This document shows positions 20,612-25,260 of a DNA stretch of 25,260 nucleotides, piece after piece. Where the stretch lies: NCBI GenBank assembly GCA_049999765.1, contig JBNGIQ010005318.1:1-25260 (forward strand), read 5' to 3'. This DNA is from Phaeoceros laevis. Lineage: Eukaryota; Anthocerotophyta; Anthocerotopsida; Notothyladales. Numbering within the stretch: the stretch's first letter is position 1; every line of letters starts with the position of its first letter. Under the pieces are notes generated by a model. It was not told the DNA's origin. It worked only from the letters and a program-made list of their open reading frames with translations, and did no database searches. A program made the translations under genes and the position numbers.

Positions 20612-20806
20612 TGAACACCTCGCCAGGTTTTTCGACCGGCAACCGGGAGCTCTAGCGAAATCAGTTTTGTAAAGTAAACCTTATTTTGCAGGCAAACGGG
20701 CATTTGAAGTCCGACTCGAGCAGGCCTTGAGACATTGTTGGGTCCTGGGGAGGCCCGACGAGGGCTCGTGGGGATGGATCCGGACACCAGCTTCATCCCG
20801 CTAGAT

Positions 20807-22302
20807 TCATGCTTGTGCAACTGCCCCGTTTGCTTCTGGCTGGTGCTCAAGATTGTCAATCTGGATGTGAGATGCGGCTGCACTGTCGGTTTTGGCCTTG
20901 TCCAAGGAGCGCGTCTTCAGCTCATCTCTGCTGGCCATGGGCAAAGGCGTGGCCTTGCGGTACAGCGCGTAGAGGCAGAGCTGCACGACGCCGGAGAGGA
21001 ACCCAAGACCGTTTGGAATCTGGACAGTAGGCAGTGCCAGATCATGGATGGACGAGGTGAGCAAGTTCCAACAGCTGATCATAGTAGTCTACACCGTTAA
21101 ATATTCCAGGACTTGAGACGGAGCACAAAGACTTACCCAGAGGTAGATGTCCTTTGCAACAAATGCGTACCCTGTCCACGCGCAGCCGTTGAGGAAGGTG
21201 AAGAGGGACAAGGTGAAGGGCATGAATTCAACGCTCCTTGTTCGGATCACCATTCTCTGCCCAGGAAGCAATTGCAAGCACATACATGTATGGAGTCAGC
21301 AAGTTGAAATGTTGGAAAGTTTTTTTGCGTTTGACAGGAGATGGAGTATAAACTGGAGGCCCACCATAACAGACAACGGTGAGGTATACATGCCGATGTT
21401 GAAGATGACGCATAACAAACCAACGACAAGTTTGCGGCTGCGGAAGGGCGTTGCCAAAATTATGAGCAAGCACAGAATGGTGTAGAAAACCAGGATTGCC
21501 AGCAGCATCTTGAGCACCTTCACCTACAGATATGATTCGCATAGGGTTAAAAACGGTGATCAGTGTGAGGACCGAAACGGTGAAGACGAGACTCAGTAGC
21601 TCATGAATTCATGCGCATTGGCGCCTATCCGTCCCCGGGGAGGCTAACCAGCTTAAGCTTACCATCTCGTTTTTCACGCTGTATGTGATGAAGAGAGAAA
21701 TGTAGAAGACTTCCAAGACGCATCCGGCGGCGTTGATGGTAATGATGAGGAGACCGTTGGACTTGACAACAGGCAAGCCGTAGAGGCACCAGAGCATGCA
21801 ATTGAGCAGCGTGGCAACGTATGGCAGTCCCGAAAACTCCTGCGTCGACTTCAGCTTGTAGATTTTCCAGAAGGTCGGCCTGCGCATGCATGCGAAAGCT
21901 CAGTCATCACGGCAGTACCTGCAGCTATCAAGCGCAAAAAAATCGTTATCTCCTCGAGATCTATACATCCTAGCATGGTAAGTCACTAAGCTTTCACGTG
22001 TTTGGCAGTCCTGAACATTTTCTGCTCAGAGTTGACGCCGGCCTGCATCAAGACGACAAGCCTGGAAGTTGAAGGCTGCGCAACTTACACCGGGGAAGCG
22101 AACAAAGCGCTGGCCGTCATGTTTCCTGTTGCAATCATTTGATAAGAATTCATCTTGAGCATGAATTGATGAGGATTTCAACTTTTTTGAATAATTGCGC
22201 CTCTGCAGGTGGGAGTGGATCCGGAGTGAAGGAAGAACGCGGCCAGCTAGCTAGCTGCTACACAGACTCACCTAAAGTTCCCAGAATCGTCAGGAAGTCC
22301 AT
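20807..22302 (-). CDS. SWEET: SWEET-family sugar transporter (MtN3/saliva)
   Basis: Six exons on the minus strand (22302-22272, 22125-22089, 21879-21663, 21523-21365, 21256-21137, 21019-20807) encode 258 residues, normal for plant SWEETs (seven membrane helices, two MtN3 triple-helix units). The family moves sugars passively across plasma or vacuolar membranes. Motifs seen: short N-terminus [69 protein letters not shown]; second unit [50 protein letters not shown] and [20 protein letters not shown]. Prolines and the Asn/Trp pocket residues of both units are present. The C-terminal tail is hydrophilic with Ser/Thr and several acidic residues, as in the family. The start follows from the ATG in the small first exon, which is in phase with the rest. 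Confidence 0.95.
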
Positions 22303-22534
22303 GTTGCCACAACAGCTGTGAAGAGACCCGCCTGGCAGCTGTGCGCGGTATGCAAACTTGGAAGATTCACCCGCGGCCGAGCTTGAAGACGCCTGGAGCA
22401 CTTGTGTTATGGATGTTACGCTGTTGAGACGGTAAATAAGTGATCTCCACTGGCCACGAGCTCTGGACAGCCTGAGGAGTTGCCCTTTAATAATAATAAT
22501 AATATTCGTCTAACACATGCATACTGCCCTTTCG
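22303..22534. promoter_or_regulatory. Upstream region of the SWEET gene
   Basis: No gene is seen. The region holds the 5' UTR and promoter of the minus-strand SWEET gene and a short (AAT)n microsatellite near 22487-22504. Confidence 0.4.
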
Positions 22535-22596
22535 GGGACCCGTATACCTTTTGAACAGACTTTTAGGGACCCGTATACCTGTTGAACAGGCTTTTG
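22535..22596. repeat. Tandem duplication, period 31 bases
   Basis: GGGACCCGTATACCT followed by TTGAACAG and CTTTT occurs twice, at about 22535-22565 and 22566-22596, with few differences. Confidence 0.85.
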
Positions 22597-22613
22597 AGCA
22601 GACTCTCGAAATT

Positions 22614-22634
22614 TATCTATCTATCTATCTATCA
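22614..22634. repeat. (TATC)n microsatellite
   Basis: About five TATC units lie immediately before the 22-base inverted repeat. Confidence 0.9.
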
Positions 22635-22691
22635 CAGAGCGCTCTGCTCATAGACTGCGCTCTGCTAATAGTCTATCAGCAGAGCGCTCTG
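22635..22691. repeat. Strong inverted repeat with 22-base arms and 13-base loop
   Basis: The arm at 22635-22656 (CAGAGCGCTCTGCTCATAGACT) pairs with 22670-22691 at 21 of 22 positions. The outer 12 bases, CAGAGCGCTCTG, are also a perfect palindrome by themselves, so both hairpin and cruciform folding are possible. Confidence 0.88.
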
Positions 22692-22912
22692 CTGTACATA
22701 TTGTTTATGCGAAAGTAACAGATGTGGTGCAAGTTCCTAGGCCTCGTGGAATGATTCAAATGAGCTCAAGGCTGCTGGGTCAAGGAAGCTGCCATATTGT
22801 CTGGCACCTGCTGTGCCTTGAAGCTTTCCGGATCCCGCGCCGAGTCTCACTGCAGCTGCGCAAGCCGGAGAAAGCCTGGCACTACTAGGAAAACGTGAGT
22901 TGCTTTCTCATA

Positions 22913-22954
22913 TGTTTATAGGTCTCTCATATGTTTAGGTCTCTCATTTGCTTA
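22913..22954. repeat. Short tandem repeat, 17-base unit
   Basis: GGTCTCTCATATGTTTA at 22921-22937 is followed by a variant at 22938-22954 and preceded by a partial copy. Confidence 0.8.
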
Positions 22955-23000
22955 GGTCTGCCTACTGTCAATGAGCCCACACAAAAGGCAGCGCACCCGG

Positions 23001-23055
23001 ATTCCCATGTGGAGTCGACTAAAGTGTGTTCTACCATTACTACTGCTATACCATA
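23001..23055. repeat. Dispersed copy related to the right arm of the 20503-20611 hairpin
   Basis: ATTCCCATGTGGAGT is identical to the reverse complement of the arm ending at 20611. Similarity continues with mismatches through CTAAA and ATTACTACT. No opposite arm is seen here. Confidence 0.55.
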
Positions 23056-23484
23056 ACGGAGGGGAGTAATGCTAGAAGCCATTAAAGTATCGGTAGGCTC
23101 CTTGATAGTACTGCTTGGGTGGCATAGGCAGAAGAAAATTGTGTAGGGCGTCGCAAACATCGGCCTCGACGGGTGCATCTCGTGGGTGAGTTTTCCGCCT
23201 CCCTGCCAGCCCGCTGAAGAATCCGGGTAATGTGGGTCAAGAATTGGGAAATGTTCGCGATGGATGGACGCGCGGGATAGTGGCCAAAACAGGGGTGTCC
23301 TATTTGGTCGGGTAAAATGCAAATCGCGCATCGGGTCGTCCTATTTATACTCATTTCCTAGAGCGAGAAAATAGGATGCCGTAGCCAAGCCTGGCTTCAA
23401 ACTTTCCAAGAATCCGCGCGCAAATCTGCCGTCGAGTCGGCCTCGACCGGGCCACGAAAACATGGTGCGTGCACCCTGTTTTCA
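23056..23484. other. Intergenic, no gene seen
   Basis: Open frames on the minus strand here show no domain or splice structure that I can support. Confidence 0.45.
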
Positions 23485-23590
23485 CGGGGACCCGTCGGGA
23501 CTCGACGTTGAAGCAGAATTGACTGCGGGGGTTTCTCGGGGGACCCGTCGGGACCACACGTCGAAGCAGAGTTGACCGCGGGGGTTTCTT
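23485..23590. repeat. GC-rich tandem duplication, period 53 bases
   Basis: Two copies of GGGGACCCGTCGGGAC...GAAGCAGA(A/G)TTGAC(T/C)GCGGGGGTTTCT lie back to back. Open minus-strand frames across them are a result of the repeat and GC content. Confidence 0.88.
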
Positions 23591-24007
23591 ACGGGGTGAT
23601 GTTTGTGACACGGCCACAAACCATGGTGGTCCCCGCGACCGGGTGCATAGCAGATCTCGGGAGTCGACCTGCTGCCCAGTCCCATCCACCGCCCATGTCA
23701 GGAGCATCCGAATTGGATATTCTTCGGGCCCGGCCCGGTCCGGCCGGGCCAGCCCGGATCCCATTGCGTAGGCCGTGGCTAATAATGCCAGGCAGGTGAC
23801 TGTTTGCACGGCTGCGGCCGTGCGCCGACTGCGCGCATGCCACCTGTGGGCCGCCCAGCCACGTACTACCGCCCTACTTGATTATTTTAAAACATCTCCA
23901 TTCGTAAACAACTTAGCGGCTTAATTGTCCTTGCTTATCAACACCATAGCCCATGAATGTGAAGCGCTCACCAAAAACTGGCCGCACTAGTATAATGACC
24001 GATTGAT
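23591..24007. other. Intergenic GC-rich then AT-rich DNA, no gene seen
   Basis: A compact inverted repeat GGCCCGGCC-CGGTCC-GGCCGGGCC lies near 23729-23752. Nothing else is recognised. Confidence 0.45.
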
Positions 24008-24120
24008 TTAGGACCTCTTCGGACTGGCAGTTCCTCATGAACTGGAGCAGTTCAGTTCAGGCTGGATCTCGCGAGGTTCGCAAAAAAATAATCAAAATTT
24101 TGCAGTTCGTCCCGAACGGC
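24008..24120. repeat. Dispersed repeat, first copy
   Basis: GGACCTCTTCGGACTGGCAGTT and GCTGGATCTCGCGAGGTTCG recur in similar form at 25156-25260, in the same orientation. This copy has an extra 25 or so bases rich in CAGTT between the two blocks. Confidence 0.6.
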
Positions 24121-24660
24121 GCTTGCCGCCAACTGCCTGCCAACGAAATCCACGGAATGGCAGTCCCGGACTGGCCACCAGTTCATCAATCTCCCAATGT
24201 CACTCAGTGCCAAGGGCAAGAAAAGCGTTGAGAGTCCTTGAGGAGTGGCCGCATTTTGATGCAAAGTGAGTTGGATGTGAGCTGAGCAGACAGTCCAACT
24301 TGCTTGTCAAACCGCTTCCCCTCTCACAGCCCTCTACAGACGGATGTTTGGGTATTTCCACTATCCCTGGCCGCCTGCCCTGCTGTGGAGCACAAGCAAT
24401 TTTACAAACCTTCAACTGGCAAGCAAACGCAACATGGTTTGCTAAAAGCAGAGCTTTTGGACAAATGGCTTTGTGATTCTCGACGAAACCGGGTGGTGCT
24501 TCTTACCTAGCCAAAGCCATTCTCCCTCTTGTCCTTGGCTCTCCTAATGCTGCTCAATGTATTCCCGTTGCACAACCCATTCAGAAGGCGCAAATCCTAC
24601 TCCAGGATTTTTCCAGCAATCTGCTCACCCCCTCCCACAGCACTCGGCCACCCAGCAGAA
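24121..24660. other. Intergenic, no gene seen
   Basis: Short open frames on both strands have no recognised domain. Confidence 0.4.
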
Positions 24661-24845
24661 TGCTACCCAACCCTGCAGCGCCGCTCTGCTGCACTCAAAA
24701 TCACCTTGGGCGCAGCCATGCCCGCCACGCCAACAGCCCTCTATCTCCAACCTGCTACTATGGCCTGCACAGCAGCATGCTGCTGTACCCTGTAGCGCCG
24801 CCGCGCTGTGCTCAACACTACCCTGCGTGCAGCCATGCCCCAGGT
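24661..24845. repeat. Degenerate repeat, period about 118 bases
   Basis: ACCCTG(C/T)AGCGCCGC...CTGCTGCACTCAA...GCAGCCATGCCC near 24667 resembles the sequence starting near 24785. The Ala/Cys/Gln-rich open frames here come from this GC-rich repeat. Confidence 0.6.
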
Positions 24846-24947
24846 AGCAGCAGCAGCGAGCGATGCAGTCTCGGAATTCAGCAGTTGCCCCCTCCCTTGG
24901 CCTTTCCTCCTGATGCCAAGACTGACCGAAGTGACAGGCAAGACCGA

Positions 24948-25016
24948 TTGATTCCCCTCCTGGGCTGATGTTGATTCCCCTCCTGGGCTGATGTTGATTC
25001 CGCTCCTGGGCTGATG
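24948..25016. repeat. Three tandem copies of a 23-base unit
   Basis: TTGATTCCCCTCCTGGGCTG plus ATG occurs at 24948, 24971 and 24994, with one substitution in the third copy. Confidence 0.93.
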
Positions 25017-25144
25017 GCTACTGCTCTCAAGCTACGCACACCAACTTCATTCTCGCGATCCGGCGTTCACAGACCAATTTGAAGACTCCTGCAATTTGGC
25101 CCCAGCCACCGTGAAGGAATAAAAAAGTGGTCGGTTTCTTCGTC

Positions 25145-25260
25145 CAAAACTTGACCGAGGACCTTTACGGACTGGCAGTTGGGCTGGATTTCCCCCGGTT
25201 CGATCGGGATTTTGCGCCGTTCGAGACCTAAAATAAAATTTTAAGCGAAATCTGACGAAC
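25145..25260. repeat. Dispersed repeat, second copy, cut by the window end
   Basis: The segment GAGGACCTTTACGGACTGGC, then GGCTGGATTTC..GGTTCG and an A/T-rich tail parallels 24008-24120 in order and orientation. Confidence 0.6.

Noticed and set aside
23351-23843. Long minus-strand frames in GC-rich DNA
   Set aside because: They run across a 53-base tandem duplication and repeat the same amino-acid pattern. GC-rich composition explains the lack of stops.
24529-24968. Several overlapping Ala/Pro/Gln/Cys-rich frames
   Set aside because: They arise from a GC-rich degenerate repeat and lack any recognisable domain.

Overview
The window looks like nuclear DNA of a streptophyte plant. Seven protein genes can be read. 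Six have or may have introns; in the five with clear multi-exon models these are short (about 80-210 bases) with GT-AG borders. Two of the families, plant-type SWEET sugar transporters and WIN2/PP2C59-like phosphatases, point to land plants or their close algal relatives. The compact introns suggest a seedless lineage such as a hornwort, lycophyte, other bryophyte or streptophyte alga, but I cannot name the organism. No bacterial operons, tRNA, rRNA or CRISPR array were found.

Layout. (1) 366-1511 (+): an organellar-type 5'-3' exonuclease with an uninterrupted reading frame. About 0.5 kb downstream lies a decayed, inverted copy of its 3' part (about 1983-2483). (2) 3164-3450: a 287-base element with perfect 17-base inverted ends beginning TTAA. 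A roughly 80-base tandem array with a 100-N assembly gap follows (3570-3990). (3) 4814-6355 (+): an eight-exon PP2C phosphatase. (4) 7817-8651: a non-autonomous hAT-like transposon with a perfect 8-base target duplication. (5) 9076-9627 (-): a possible secreted protein of unknown family. (6) 9978-13397 (-): a thirteen-exon gene whose product joins a degenerate phosphoglycerate kinase (PGK) domain to a TrmB-type tRNA (guanine-N7) methyltransferase domain. (7) 13574-16711 (+): an eleven-exon AtuA/DUF1446-family gene, divergent from gene 6 across only 176 bases. (8) 17946-19173 (-): a five-exon gene for a basic 283-residue protein I do not recognise. (9) 20807-22302 (-): a six-exon SWEET transporter. 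(10) 22.5-25.26 kb: gene-poor DNA with short tandem repeats, a strong palindrome and dispersed repeats.

The most interesting locus is the head-to-head pair at 9978-16711. One side encodes a PGK-TrmB fusion in which several PGK catalytic residues are replaced, so the kinase half may have become a binding or regulatory module attached to a tRNA-modifying enzyme. The exon models of the PP2C, the fusion, the AtuA-like gene, the 283-residue gene and the SWEET were built by hand. In each, reading phase is kept across every junction and total length is a multiple of three, which is strong internal support. Family assignments rest on motifs recognised by eye; no database search was possible.
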